Origin: Myxococcaceae bacterium JPH2
GTDB taxonomy: Bacteria > Myxococcota > Myxococcia > Myxococcales > Myxococcaceae
Reading direction: 5' to 3'
DNA: 64,000 bases
NCBI GenBank assembly: GCA_016458225.1
Contig: JAEMGR010000005.1
Location: 868,001-932,000 of the forward strand
Under the pieces are notes generated by a model that made no database searches, was not told the DNA's origin, and saw only the letters and a program-made list of their open reading frames with translations. Every line of letters begins with the position of its first letter. The first letter of the stretch is position 1. The position numbers were made by a program, and so were the translations under genes. This document shows, piece after piece, positions 53,572 through 62,977 of this stretch.

Positions 53572-54351
53572 ATGGTCCTCGAGTGCTTCGAGGTGGGTTC
53601 GGGCGAGCAGCCCACGGTGTTGCTGCATGGCTTCCTGGGCACGGGGAGGAACCTGCGCTCGCTCGCGGTGGCGTGGAATCAGGCCCAGCCCCAGCGTCGC
53701 TTCTTCCTGCCGGACCTCACCGGCCACGGCAGCTCCCCCGCCCTGACGCCCGGCGCGGACCTGGGCACGATGGCGCGCGACGTGGTGGACACGCTGCGCG
53801 CGCGCGGCGTCTCGGGCACGGTGGACTGGGTGGGGCACTCGCTGGGCGGCCGGGTGACGCTCGCGGCCAGCCTGCACGCCTCGGACGCGGTGGCGAGCAT
53901 CACGCTCCTGGACATCGGGCCGGGCCCGGTGCCGCTCGACTTGTCGGAGAGCGGCAAGGTGCTGGACGTGCTCCTGCGCGCCCGCGCGCGCGCGGAGAAC
54001 CGCCGCGAGATGCGCGCGGACCTCACCGGGCGGGGCCTCTCCGAGCCGCTGGCGGACTGGCTCCTCATGAACCTCATGCCGGACGGAGACGGCGTGCGCT
54101 GGCGCTTCGACCGCGAGGCGCTGGGCGTGCTCCACCGGCGCGTCAACGGCGAGGACCTGTGGCCCGCGCTGGAGCGCCCCGTCCATCCGCCCGCGCGCTG
54201 CATCCGAGGCGGACGCGCCCGCTACGTGACGGACGCGGACGCCGCGCGCATGGAGGCCGCGGACTGCCCCGTGGCCACGCTTCCCCAGTCCGGGCACTTC
54301 GTCCACGTGGACGCGCCGCAAGCGCTGCTGACCTGGCTGTTGGAAAGCTGA
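53572..54351 (+). CDS. Alpha/beta-fold hydrolase
   Basis: The product has 259 residues. The nucleophile is Ser90 in VGHSLGGRVT; the oxyanion-side LLHGFLGTGRNL and the His in QSGHFVHVDAP near the C-terminus complete an expected triad. It resembles YbfF/menH-like thioesterases and esterases; the substrate is unknown. The TGA overlaps the start of the ZIP-transporter gene by one base (TGATG), so the two are translationally coupled and probably linked in function, although no common pathway is obvious. Confidence 0.88.
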   Translation: MVLECFEVGSGEQPTVLLHGFLGTGRNLRSLAVAWNQAQPQRRFFLPDLTGHGSSPALTPGADLGTMARDVVDTLRARGVSGTVDWVGHSLGGRVTLAASLHASDAVASITLLDIGPGPVPLDLSESGKVLDVLLRARARAENRREMRADLTGRGLSEPLADWLLMNLMPDGDGVRWRFDREALGVLHRRVNGEDLWPALERPVHPPARCIRGGRARYVTDADAARMEAADCPVATLPQSGHFVHVDAPQALLTWLLES

Positions 54352-55118
54352 TGGACTCGCCCGCCCTGCTCATCTTCCTCGCCGTGGGACTGGATGGGCT
54401 GGCGGGGCTCGCGGGCGGGGTGTTGTCCGAGCGCTGGTTGCAGCGCTACCTGCCGGCGCTGGTGGGCTTCGCCGCGGGCACCTTGCTGTGCGCGGTGTTC
54501 CTGGACCTCTTGCCCGCGGCGACCCAGGCCGAGGGCCCTCGGGCCTTCACCTGGGCCTTCGCCAGCTTCGTGGCCCTGGCCTTCCTGGAGTGGAGCCTGG
54601 GCCACCACCATCACACCCACCCGCCCGCGCTCGGCGAGTCCGAGGCGCCCGCGCACCGGCCTCCCACCCTGCCCGTCACGCTGCTCGCCTCGGACGCGCT
54701 CCACAACGTGGGAGACGGCGCGGCGGTGGCGGCCGCGTTCCTGGTGTCGACGCGCGCGGGCGTGGCCACGGCGCTGGCCGTCATCGTCCACGAGCTGCCG
54801 CAAGAGGTGGGGGACTATGCCCTCTTGCGCGCCTCGGGGTGGAAACGGGGCCGCGCGCTGCTGGCGCTCGCGGGCGTGCAGCTCACCGCCGCGGTGGGCG
54901 CCGCGGGCGTGCTGGTGGGCTCGCACTGGCTGCCGTCGCTGAACGGCACGGTGCTGGCCATCGCGGGCGGCAGCTTCCTGTACATCGGCGCGGTGGACCT
55001 GCTGCCCGAGCTGCGCCACGGCGGCCAATCGCGTCAGCGCATCGTGGGCTTCGTCGCCGGCCTGGCGCTCATCGTCGCGCTGCAGCTCGTGGAGGGCGCG
55101 CTGGGCCTGCACGACTGA
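54351..55118 (+). CDS. ZIP-family divalent metal transporter
   Basis: The product has 255 residues and about eight membrane helices. The metal sites are HNVGDG (His118, Asp122) and HELPQEVGD (His147, Glu148, Glu151), the ZIP helix IV/V motifs. The His-rich loop LGHHHHTHPP between helices III and IV is a typical metal-binding loop. It imports zinc or iron across the inner membrane; the HELPQE motif favours zinc. Its start is inside the stop of the hydrolase gene. It is convergent with the caspase-like gene with a gap of 3 bp, so no separate terminator fits. Confidence 0.9.
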   Translation: MDSPALLIFLAVGLDGLAGLAGGVLSERWLQRYLPALVGFAAGTLLCAVFLDLLPAATQAEGPRAFTWAFASFVALAFLEWSLGHHHHTHPPALGESEAPAHRPPTLPVTLLASDALHNVGDGAAVAAAFLVSTRAGVATALAVIVHELPQEVGDYALLRASGWKRGRALLALAGVQLTAAVGAAGVLVGSHWLPSLNGTVLAIAGGSFLYIGAVDLLPELRHGGQSRQRIVGFVAGLALIVALQLVEGALGLHD

Positions 55119-55121
55119 GCC

Positions 55122-57269
55122 TCAAATGCGCACGCCCACCACCAGCCCCGGCCACATCCGGTTGCGCGTGCGGGCACTCCCCACCTCGAACTGAGGCATC
55201 CAGGAGATGCCCCGATCCTCGTCGTCCTGGGGCGTGCGGTAGTAGTTCACCACCGGGCCCGCGAAGAGGGCGAAGCGGCGCTTGAGTTCCCACGCCATCA
55301 CCGCGCGCAGCCGGTACAGCGAGTTGGCAGGGCCCGAGCCCATCAGGTGCGGCGACCAGCCGCCGTAGGCGATGTCCGCGTCGAGCGAGTAGCGCTCCTC
55401 CGCGCCCAGGGGCAGGTGCATGCCCATGCCCACCATGGTCACCATCCGGTAGCTGTGCGCCCAGGGGCTGATGCCCGCCGACACCAGCACGTACACGCGC
55501 TGGTTGCCGTACTTGAGGCCCATGCTCACCGGGGAGATGTCGTCCGCCGCCAGCTCCACCACCAGCCGACCGCGCTTGACGATGCTGAGGATGCCGATGG
55601 GCACCGTCACGTCGTCCGCGATGTTCAGCACGCCCAGCTGGAGCCCGCGCACCACACCGCCCACGTTCACCAGCCCCACCTGCACGCCCGTGGCGTCATC
55701 CGACATGTTGAACAGGCCGAGCTGCACGCCGCTCAAGCGCTGCGCCACGTTGACGCCAATGGCGGCCTGCATGCCAGACATGAGCCCATCCGTGCGGTTC
55801 GCGGTGACGCCCATCTGGAGCCCCGTGAAGCTCCCGTGCGCCACGTTGACGAGCCCCGCGGCCTGCATGCCCTTGCTGTCCGCGAACGCCAGGTTGGCGC
55901 CGAACGCGAGCTGGAGGCCGCGCGACTCGCCCCCCGCCACGTTGGCCAGCCCGGACACCTGGAGCCCCTCGAACGTACCGTCCACCCACCCCACGCCTCC
56001 CGCCAGCCCCACGCCGCGAAGCTGCGACGAGCGCACCGCCAGCGCGCCCAGCGCCACGTGGTTGAGGCCGCGCCCACCCCACAGCGAGGACGTGGACAGC
56101 GGTGGCACCAGCGACACGTTGAGCGCCACGCGCGGCACGTCCTCTTCCTCCGTCGTCGCGACGGCCGGCGCCACGGTGCCCTTGCCCCCGCGCGAGGCGG
56201 TGCGCGTGAGCGTCACCGGGACGAAGTCCGCCGCGCGCAGCACGCCCCCGTCGCGGCCCGACACGCCCAGCTCCGCCTCGAAGCGCTGCAGCGGCCGCTC
56301 CAGCGTGACGTGGTAGCGCCCCGGCTCCAGCCCCAGCGCCACGCGGCGGCCCGCGAGCTTCTGGAGCTCCGCCACGAGCTGGTTGCCCCAGTTGCGCACG
56401 AACAGGCGCCCGTCCACGTCCTCCGCCACGGACAGCCGCGAGCCCGAGCCGCGCAGGTCCGTCAGCACCACGTCCCCGCTGCCCGCGAGCTGGATGTCAT
56501 ACGCCGCATGCTGCGGCCCGCCCTGCGAGCGCTCGGTGCGCGCGAGCGTCTCGTGGAAGGCGAACTGGTAGGCCTCATGCAGCGTGACGCGGCCGTCCGC
56601 GTTGCCGTCCGCCGCGCCGCGCAGGCCGCTCACCAGGAAGTGCGTGAAGAAGGACGCGCCCAGCGTGTCCGACTCCTGCGCCACCTCGTCCGCGGAGCTG
56701 GAGGCGAGGTAGGCGTGGCCGCGCACCTGCGAGGACGCGTCGGTGAGGAACGCGGGCCGCTTCAGCCCACCCTTGGAGCGGGTGAGCGCGCCGGAGCCAC
56801 ATGAGTCCAGGATGGCGATGCGCACATCCACGGAGACCTCGCCCAACAGCCGGCGCAGGTCCTCGTAGGGCAGGCGCTCGCCGCGGGGCAAGAGGCCGTC
56901 CGCGTCCGAGTGCCCCGAGTAGTACAGCACCAGCTCGCGGCGCGCGCTGTCCGCGGGCGCGGCGTCCACCAGGGCCTTCATGCGCCCCAGCGCCGCCACG
57001 AGCGCGGCCCGGTCCGCCTCCAACAGCAGCACCTGGTCCACCGGAGCCACGCCGCCCAGCTCGCCCAGCACGCGAGACACCGCCAGCGCGTCCGAGCCGG
57101 CGTAGCGCAGCCGGTCACGCCCCGCGCCGCCCTCGCTGGAGCCCACCACGAGCGCGAAGCGCCGCAGCGTGACGCCCGCCTCCTCCGTCTGAGGCGCGGC
57201 GAGTGCTCCGGAGGCGCCGAACAGGCACATCCCCAAGACCAGCACCGCGGCGCGGCGTCTCCACCCCAT
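55122..57269 (-). CDS. Caspase-like peptidase fused to surface-repeat and outer-membrane barrel region
   Basis: The product is 715 residues from ATG 57269, with GAGG 5 bp upstream; ATG 57293 adds eight residues. The signal ends in ALAAPQ. Residues about 33-260 form a caspase (peptidase C14) domain with His120 in YYSGHSD and Cys157 in LDSCGSG. Residues about 415-580 are repeats of the LA_2272-like surface type (GVQLGLFNMSDDATGVQVGLVN, split here: VGLVNVGGVVRGLQLGVLNI). The C-terminus has alternating beta strands ending in VGVRI, like an outer-membrane barrel. Surface-exposed or periplasmic caspases are rare; a role in self-recognition or cell death is speculation. The gene stands alone. Confidence 0.82.
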   Translation of the reverse strand: MGWRRRAAVLVLGMCLFGASGALAAPQTEEAGVTLRRFALVVGSSEGGAGRDRLRYAGSDALAVSRVLGELGGVAPVDQVLLLEADRAALVAALGRMKALVDAAPADSARRELVLYYSGHSDADGLLPRGERLPYEDLRRLLGEVSVDVRIAILDSCGSGALTRSKGGLKRPAFLTDASSQVRGHAYLASSSADEVAQESDTLGASFFTHFLVSGLRGAADGNADGRVTLHEAYQFAFHETLARTERSQGGPQHAAYDIQLAGSGDVVLTDLRGSGSRLSVAEDVDGRLFVRNWGNQLVAELQKLAGRRVALGLEPGRYHVTLERPLQRFEAELGVSGRDGGVLRAADFVPVTLTRTASRGGKGTVAPAVATTEEEDVPRVALNVSLVPPLSTSSLWGGRGLNHVALGALAVRSSQLRGVGLAGGVGWVDGTFEGLQVSGLANVAGGESRGLQLAFGANLAFADSKGMQAAGLVNVAHGSFTGLQMGVTANRTDGLMSGMQAAIGVNVAQRLSGVQLGLFNMSDDATGVQVGLVNVGGVVRGLQLGVLNIADDVTVPIGILSIVKRGRLVVELAADDISPVSMGLKYGNQRVYVLVSAGISPWAHSYRMVTMVGMGMHLPLGAEERYSLDADIAYGGWSPHLMGSGPANSLYRLRAVMAWELKRRFALFAGPVVNYYRTPQDDEDRGISWMPQFEVGSARTRNRMWPGLVVGVRI

Positions 57270-57302
57270 TTCCCCCTCAGCTCTGCCGTGCATCTCTAGT
57301 CC

Positions 57303-57343
57303 GAAGCCCGCGCGTCGCTCCGGCCGGGTCGCGCGCGGGCTTC
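57303..57343 (-). terminator. Terminator of the TonB/receptor operon
   Basis: GAAGCCCGCGCG and CGCGCGGGCTTC form a perfect 12-bp stem with a 17-base loop. It lies 38 bp past the stop of the lipoprotein gene, upstream of the caspase-like start. Confidence 0.7.
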
Positions 57344-57381
57344 CTGCATAGCGCCTCACCCCACCCCGGGGCGAGTCCTCT

Positions 57382-58311
57382 TCACGGCGACCAGTGCAGG
57401 CGCCTGCTGACCCAGGACTGCCCACCTCGGCCGTCGCGCACCACGGCCCAGAACACCACGTCGCGCGCCTCGCCCAACTCCTCGGGCGGCTCCCACTCGG
57501 TGCGATGGCGCCCCGGCTGACCGCCGAAGTCCGTGCCGCCCGTCACCTGGGGGGAGAACTCGCCGAAGGTGGCGAACCACGTGATGATCCACGACTCCTT
57601 GAGGTGCACCGCCTGCTGGTACTCGCGCAGGCCCGGCACGATGTACTCCTCCTGGAGCGCGGACACGTCCTCGGCCTGGAGCACGAAGGGGCCCTTGCCG
57701 TGGATCTCGGGCACCCCCGACGCGCTCCACGACTCACCCTCCAGACGCAGGCCGGGCAGCGTGGGGTTCACGTTGGGCTTCATGCCCTCCACCAGCGGGC
57801 ACCAGAAGACCATGAGCTTCTGGGCGTAGACCTCCTCGTTCCCCGCCTTCGCGTGGAGCACCAGCGGCATGCGCACCCCGCCCAGCCCCTGGTACGGGTC
57901 CTTCTCCTTCACGCGAACGAGCAGCGGCGTGCCGTCCTCGGAGGTCGTGTCGCCGGGGTGGATGGCGAGGGACAGCTCCCCCTCGTTGGTGGAGCCCTCC
58001 GCCAGCTTCACCCGGTTGGCGGTGTCCGAGCAGGTGGTGTCATCCGCATCCGCGCACGCCCACAGCGTGTACTGGATGGGGCGGCCCTGGCCGTTGGGGT
58101 CCACGAGCAGCGCGCGGAACGTCACCTCGGAGCGCAGCGAGTCGATGGCCTCGTCCGTCAGCTCGCAGATGGGGGCATACAGCTCCGGGCGCTCGGTGGA
58201 GAGACCGAGCACGCGGAAGTCGTGCACCAGGTCCGGCTTGTCCTTGGGGTCGACACAGGCCACGGCACCCAACGCGAGCACCAGGCCCCAGCACTTCATG
58301 AAGGCCTTCAT
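57382..58311 (-). CDS. Lipoprotein partner of the adjacent TonB-dependent receptor
   Basis: The product is 309 residues. The signal ends in GAVAC (Cys19). It is a paralogue of the lipoprotein at 10855-11724: the two share the C-terminal pattern VxFWxVxRDGRGG followed by WxSR. There are several Cys residues (ACADADDTTCSDT) and an early ELTDEAIDSLRSEVTF. ATG 58311 lies 1 bp after the receptor stop (TGA at 58313-58315), so they are coupled. A substrate-capture role is inferred from the position only. Confidence 0.78.
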   Translation of the reverse strand: MKAFMKCWGLVLALGAVACVDPKDKPDLVHDFRVLGLSTERPELYAPICELTDEAIDSLRSEVTFRALLVDPNGQGRPIQYTLWACADADDTTCSDTANRVKLAEGSTNEGELSLAIHPGDTTSEDGTPLLVRVKEKDPYQGLGGVRMPLVLHAKAGNEEVYAQKLMVFWCPLVEGMKPNVNPTLPGLRLEGESWSASGVPEIHGKGPFVLQAEDVSALQEEYIVPGLREYQQAVHLKESWIITWFATFGEFSPQVTGGTDFGGQPGRHRTEWEPPEELGEARDVVFWAVVRDGRGGQSWVSRRLHWSP

Positions 58312-58312
58312 C

Positions 58313-61021
58313 TCAGAAACTACCTTTCATGCCCATGACGGGGAGGATGGGGATGCCCGGGACCTTGTACTGCTCGCGGTACCGGTAGTCGTCGAACACG
58401 AACTCGGTGTTCTTCTTGTTGTAGAGGTTCTGCACGTCCAGGTACGCGGTCAGCGTCCAGCTCTGGAACTGCCAGCTCTTGTCCACGCGCACGTCGAGCT
58501 GATGGAACGTGTCCGTGCGAGCGGAGAAGAACGCGCCTCGCGTCGCTTCGAACTCGTTGCCGTCGCCGCGATAGATGTCGTAGCGGTGCGCGAGCGGCGT
58601 GGTGGGGCGGCCCGTGGTGAGCCGGAAGCGGCCACCCAGCTCCCAGCCGTTGCCCAGCACGTAGCCGGCCACCAGCGTGAGGATGTGAGACTGGTCCCAC
58701 GGGCTCAGGCCGTAGGCGTTGTCGCTGCCCTCACCGCCGAAGAGCGGATCCTTGATGGAGGGCATGGGGCCCGCGCGGCCGTCCTCGGCGTGGCTGAAGG
58801 TGTACGACAGCCAGCCGTGCACCTTGTCCGAGGCCGAGGCGCGCTCCTTCTTCACCATCACCTCCACGCCGTAGGCCTTGCCCACGCCGTCGTTGCTGAA
58901 GCGCTCCTGCACCACGCCGCCGCCTTCCTGCGGCAACACCTGGCCGGGCTCCACCACGTTCTTGAAGCGGCGGTTGTAGAAGCCCGTCACGTCCACGTTG
59001 AGCACGTCCGTGAGGCGGTGCTCCAGGCCCAGGCTCGCCTGGAACGCGCGCTGGTAGCCCAGCTTCGGGTTGCCGTACGGGAGCGTGATGAACTGGAACG
59101 TGTCCGGGTTCTGGCTGTAGAGGCCCGCCGAGCCCTTGAGCGACGTCCGCTCGGTGGCCGCGTAGCGCAGCCACAGGCGCGGATCGAGCGCGAGGTTGTA
59201 GCGGTCGTGGACGCGCTGGAGGTTGCCGCGCACGCCCGGGGTGAGCGTGAAGGCGCCCAGCTTGAGGTCCGACTCCCAGAACAGGCCGCCGTCGAAGCCG
59301 TTGACGGACAGCTGCTCATGGAGCATCTCCGCCTCGGGCGACGCGCCGGGGAAGGGCACGTACTCGGTGCGGGCCGGAGTGGGGATGTCCACCTTCGCGG
59401 TCAGGTGATCGAAGTAGACGTCCACGCCCGTGCGCATGGTGAGCGCGCTGGACAGCTCCAGCGACAGGACCTCGCGCGCGCCCATCGAGGAGATGGTGTC
59501 CACCTCGTGGTAGGTGCCCACGTTCGTGATGGCCTTGTCCAAGCCCACGTACGGCGTGAACACGGACGTGATGTTGCCCAGCCGGTACGTCCAGTCGCCC
59601 TTCACGCGGTGGAAGTTGGTGTGCGTGTCGATCTTCAGGTCGCGGTCGGTCTTCTCGCCCGAGGACACGATGCGCAGCTGATCATCCGCGCCGAACGCCA
59701 TGACGTAGCCGGTGCTGCGCCCCACGCCCGGCATCGGGGCTTCCTTGGTGCGCGCGCCGAAGTCCACGCGCAGCTGGTAGTCCCAATACTTGGGCACCAC
59801 CGTCAGCGACTTGCCGTCGTCCTTGGGGAGGAAGGCGGGCAGGAGCACGTCGATGTACGAGCGCCGGGCCGCGGCCGACACGCTGACGCCGTTGGTGATG
59901 GGCGCCTCCACGAAGAAGCCCGCGTCCAGCGCGTCTGCCTTCAAGGAGCCGTGCAGCGTGTCCGCGGCGCCCTTGCGCGTGGCCACGTCCACCACGCCGC
60001 CCACCGCGCGGCCGTACTGGCTGCCGTAGCCACCGGGGTAGAAGTCGATGGAGTCGACGAACTCGCCGTTCACCACCGAGGGGCCGCCCAGGAGGTGGAA
60101 CAGGAGCGGGATGCGCACGCCGTCCATCAGCGTGGCCGTCTGCCCGGGGTTGGAGCCGCGCACCAGCAGCTCGCCGGACATGAACGGCGCGCGGGCCACG
60201 CCCGGCAGGTTCTGGAGGACGCGGATGGGGTCACCGAAGGTGCCCGGCGTCTTCTGGATCTCCTCGCGGGTCATCGTGCGGCGTACGACTTCCTTCTTGG
60301 GCCGCTCGGAGCGAATCACCGTCTCGAAGGCGCTGCCCTTGGGGACCAGGTAGAACAACACCTCGGTGGTCTCGTTGGGCTTGAGCGTCTCGGTCGTCTG
60401 GTAGAGCTGGAAGTTGGAGGCGACCACGCGCACCGCGCACTCGCCCGGGTCCACCTCCAACGAGAAGCGACCGTCCGCGTCCGACGTGGCCTCCGGCGCC
60501 TCGGGATCATCCCCGCAGCGCACCGTGGCGGCCGCCACGCGCGAGCGGCTGCCGCGGGAGATGAGCTGCCCGGTGAGGATGGCGCGCGGCTTGGGCGCCT
60601 CGGCGGCGGGCTGTCCCTCGGGCGTGGCCGGCGCGGTGAGGGTGAAGTGGTAGACGTACTCCACCTGCACGGCGGAGGGCACGCCGTCCACCTCGGCGGG
60701 CGAGAACACGAACTGGCGCACCGCGGCGACCGCGGCCTCGTCGAAGCCGTGGCCCACGCTCTCGGCGGGCTTCACCTCCGCGACGGTGCCGTCCTCGGCG
60801 ATGGTGACGATCAGCTTCACGTCGGCGGTGAGGCCCTGTGCGCGGGCCTCGGCCGGATACTGCGCCTCCACGGACTGCAGGAGGGACGGGGCCTTGGTGA
60901 GCTGGGGCGCGGGCTTCTGCGCCTCGGGCGGGGGTGAGGTCTTCTGCTGGGCGGGAGCGGCCGTGCTCAGCAACAGCGAGGCGGCAAGCAGCGCGCCTCG
61001 GGCATGCAGGGTCGAGGACAT
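58313..61021 (-). CDS. TonB-dependent outer-membrane receptor with built-in TonB C-terminal domain
   Basis: The product has 902 residues, a paralogue of 11728-14346. The signal ends in AAPAQQ. Residues about 45-130 are a TonB C-terminal-like domain (QYPAEARAQGLTADVKLIV, then GHGFDEAAVAAVRQFVFSPA). An Ig-like regulatory domain follows (about 160-235, DADGRFSLEVDPGEC), then the plug (TPGTFGDPIRVLQNLPGVAR, RGSNPGQTATLMDGVR) and the barrel ending in KGSF. It belongs to the exbB-exbD-tonB operon, so it is directly linked to its energising complex. The substrate is unknown. Confidence 0.9.
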   Translation of the reverse strand: MSSTLHARGALLAASLLLSTAAPAQQKTSPPPEAQKPAPQLTKAPSLLQSVEAQYPAEARAQGLTADVKLIVTIAEDGTVAEVKPAESVGHGFDEAAVAAVRQFVFSPAEVDGVPSAVQVEYVYHFTLTAPATPEGQPAAEAPKPRAILTGQLISRGSRSRVAAATVRCGDDPEAPEATSDADGRFSLEVDPGECAVRVVASNFQLYQTTETLKPNETTEVLFYLVPKGSAFETVIRSERPKKEVVRRTMTREEIQKTPGTFGDPIRVLQNLPGVARAPFMSGELLVRGSNPGQTATLMDGVRIPLLFHLLGGPSVVNGEFVDSIDFYPGGYGSQYGRAVGGVVDVATRKGAADTLHGSLKADALDAGFFVEAPITNGVSVSAAARRSYIDVLLPAFLPKDDGKSLTVVPKYWDYQLRVDFGARTKEAPMPGVGRSTGYVMAFGADDQLRIVSSGEKTDRDLKIDTHTNFHRVKGDWTYRLGNITSVFTPYVGLDKAITNVGTYHEVDTISSMGAREVLSLELSSALTMRTGVDVYFDHLTAKVDIPTPARTEYVPFPGASPEAEMLHEQLSVNGFDGGLFWESDLKLGAFTLTPGVRGNLQRVHDRYNLALDPRLWLRYAATERTSLKGSAGLYSQNPDTFQFITLPYGNPKLGYQRAFQASLGLEHRLTDVLNVDVTGFYNRRFKNVVEPGQVLPQEGGGVVQERFSNDGVGKAYGVEVMVKKERASASDKVHGWLSYTFSHAEDGRAGPMPSIKDPLFGGEGSDNAYGLSPWDQSHILTLVAGYVLGNGWELGGRFRLTTGRPTTPLAHRYDIYRGDGNEFEATRGAFFSARTDTFHQLDVRVDKSWQFQSWTLTAYLDVQNLYNKKNTEFVFDDYRYREQYKVPGIPILPVMGMKGSF

Positions 61022-61069
61022 GGAGTCAGGAGGACCGACAGGGGATGGGTGTGGAGGGCTCGCGGGTGC

Positions 61070-61861
61070 TCAGTCGAGCAGGAACGTATACGCGTACTTC
61101 ATCTCGGTGGAGACAGGCTCGCCGTGCTTGATGGCGGGCTTGAAGCGGAAGCGCATGACCGCGTCGCGCGCCGCCTCGTTCAGCCCGTAGCCCGGGCCTG
61201 ACACGATGCGAGCGGCCACGACCTTGCCCTCGAGGTCGATGGTGATGGCCAGCGTCACCGTCCCCTCGATGCCCGCCCGGCGCGCTTCGTCCGGATAGGG
61301 AATCTTCACCTCGCTGGCCAGCGAGGGCTCGCTGTCCACCTGGTAGATGGGCGTGTACTTCGGGGCCGAGTACGCCTTCACTTCCTTGGGCGCGGTGGCC
61401 TTCTCCGCGGTGCGGCCGTACAGCGTGTTGCCCACCGCCGCCGCGAAGCCACCGGACGCGGTGGTGGAGGACATGGAGATGCCCACCACGAGGGGCGCCT
61501 TGGTGGGCGCGGGCGTGTCATTGGGCGGAGGCGGCGCGTCGGGCGGAGGCGGGGGCAGCGGCTTGGGGGCCTCGGCCACCTTCACGGGAGGAGGGCGCGC
61601 GGGCCGGGCCTTGGGGGGCGGCGGCTTGGGCTCCTCCTTCTTCTCCTCCACGGGAGGCGGCGGGGCCGGAGGCTTGACCACCTCCACCATCACCATCTCC
61701 ACGGGACGCTGGGGCTGGCCCAGGGTGGGAGCGCGGGTGTTGAGCACCACGAGCGCCACACCGTGCAGCGCGAGCGAGCCCACCACGAAGCCCACCAGCA
61801 CCCCATTGCCGCCGCGCCGCGGGAGCCTCAGCGCGACGTTGTCGAGAACCATCTGCGTCAT
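61070..61861 (-). CDS. tonB: TonB energy-transducing protein
   Basis: The product has 263 residues. A membrane anchor near residues 20-40 (VLVGFVVGSLALHGVALVVL) is followed by a long proline-rich spacer (about 62-122, with KPPAPPPPVEEKKEEPKPPP-like repeats) and the TonB C-terminal domain (about 185-263, YPDEARRAGIEGTVTLAITI, then GLNEAARDAVMRFRFKPA). TonB couples the ExbB-ExbD proton channel to outer-membrane receptors. It lies between exbD and the receptor gene on the same strand. Confidence 0.92.
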   Translation of the reverse strand: MTQMVLDNVALRLPRRGGNGVLVGFVVGSLALHGVALVVLNTRAPTLGQPQRPVEMVMVEVVKPPAPPPPVEEKKEEPKPPPPKARPARPPPVKVAEAPKPLPPPPPDAPPPPNDTPAPTKAPLVVGISMSSTTASGGFAAAVGNTLYGRTAEKATAPKEVKAYSAPKYTPIYQVDSEPSLASEVKIPYPDEARRAGIEGTVTLAITIDLEGKVVAARIVSGPGYGLNEAARDAVMRFRFKPAIKHGEPVSTEMKYAYTFLLD

Positions 61862-61871
61862 GGGAGCACCG

Positions 61872-62300
61872 TCAGCCCGCCGAAGGCACGGGGGCCACGT
61901 CCTTCTCGATGTTGAGGGCGAACTTGGCGATGCCCTGGCCCTTCACCACGTCGATGAGCCGCATCACCCGGCCGTACGGGATGGTCTGGTCCGCGCTGAT
62001 GATGGCGCGCGTGTCCTTGTCCTTGGCCACGGCCTCGGCCACCTTGCGAGACAGGTCCGCCTCGCTGACCTCGGCGCCGTCGAAGAAGAACTTCCCTTCC
62101 TTGTCGAGCACCACGTTGACCAGACCTTGAACCGTCTCGCCGCCATTGGCCGCGCGGGGCAGGTCCACTTCCACCGTCTCGCGGACGATGAAGTTGGCGG
62201 TCACCATGAAGATGATGAGCAGCACCAGCACCACGTCGACCAGCGGAGTGACGTTGATGCCTGTGATTTCCTCGTCGTTGTCAGACGCGCCGCCGGCCAT
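61872..62300 (-). CDS. exbD: ExbD/TolR-family proton-channel subunit
   Basis: The product has 142 residues. After a short cytoplasmic tail, one membrane helix (VTPLVDVVLVLLIIFMVTAN) carries the conserved Asp (in VDVVLV) needed for proton translocation, followed by a periplasmic domain (VEVDLPRAANGGETVQGLV, then AIISADQTIPYGRVMRLID). It works with ExbB to power TonB. The start lies 2 bp after the exbB stop; tonB follows 10 bp later. Confidence 0.92.
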   Translation of the reverse strand: MAGGASDNDEEITGINVTPLVDVVLVLLIIFMVTANFIVRETVEVDLPRAANGGETVQGLVNVVLDKEGKFFFDGAEVSEADLSRKVAEAVAKDKDTRAIISADQTIPYGRVMRLIDVVKGQGIAKFALNIEKDVAPVPSAG

Positions 62301-62302
62301 GA

Positions 62303-62977
62303 CTAGTTCACCTCCGCGCGCAGGCTGCCCACGAGCGCGTGGCCCAGGGCGTTGGTGCGGCTGGTGAGCGTCTTGAGCTGACGGTTGAAGACGTTGAAGG
62401 CCACCACCGCGGGGATGGCCACCGCGAGGCCCACGGCCGTGGCGACGAGCGCCTCGGAGATACCGGCCATGACCGTCTGCTGGATGGCCGCGCCCTTCAC
62501 GCTCAGGGAGCCCAGGTCGTGGAAGGCCTTGATGATGCCGAGCACCGTGCCGAAGAGGCCGATGAACGGCGCGTTGTTGCCCAGCGTGCCCAGGAAGGAG
62601 AGGAAGCGCTCGTACTGGGGCCGCTCGCGCGCCACGGTGGACGCGATGATCTGCTCGACCGCGTCAGCGCCTTGCGAAGCGGAGGCGAGGGCCTCGCGGA
62701 TGACGGCGGCCTCCATGCCGCGCTTGCCCTGCACCGCCACGCGCACGGCGTCGAACTCGCCGCGGGTCAGCCGCACCGCCAAGGCCTCCGAGTCCGACAG
62801 CCGGTGCCGCGAGAAGTAGACCGCCCGCTCCAGCATGATGGCGATGGAGAAGACAGACAGGCTTACCAGCACCCACAGCACCCACTCGGCGCTGGTGAGC
62901 GTCACTCCGAGCAGCTTTCCGCTGAGCCACCCCAGGTGCTCAGAAGGAACCTGGGCGGGCACGAACATGGACGACAT
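62303..62977 (-). CDS. exbB: ExbB/MotA/TolQ-family proton-channel subunit
   Basis: The product is 224 residues from ATG 62977, with GGGGA 7 bp upstream. Three membrane helices are visible (WVLWVLVSLSVFSIAIML; APFIGLFGTVLGIIKAF; ALVATAVGLAVAIPAVVAFN), with the TolQ-family motifs GLFGTVLGIIKAF and ATAVGLAVAIPAV. It is the first gene of exbB-exbD-tonB-receptor-lipoprotein, all on the minus strand. The longer open frame upstream (to 63139) is Arg/Trp-rich and was not used. Confidence 0.92.
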   Translation of the reverse strand: MSSMFVPAQVPSEHLGWLSGKLLGVTLTSAEWVLWVLVSLSVFSIAIMLERAVYFSRHRLSDSEALAVRLTRGEFDAVRVAVQGKRGMEAAVIREALASASQGADAVEQIIASTVARERPQYERFLSFLGTLGNNAPFIGLFGTVLGIIKAFHDLGSLSVKGAAIQQTVMAGISEALVATAVGLAVAIPAVVAFNVFNRQLKTLTSRTNALGHALVGSLRAEVN

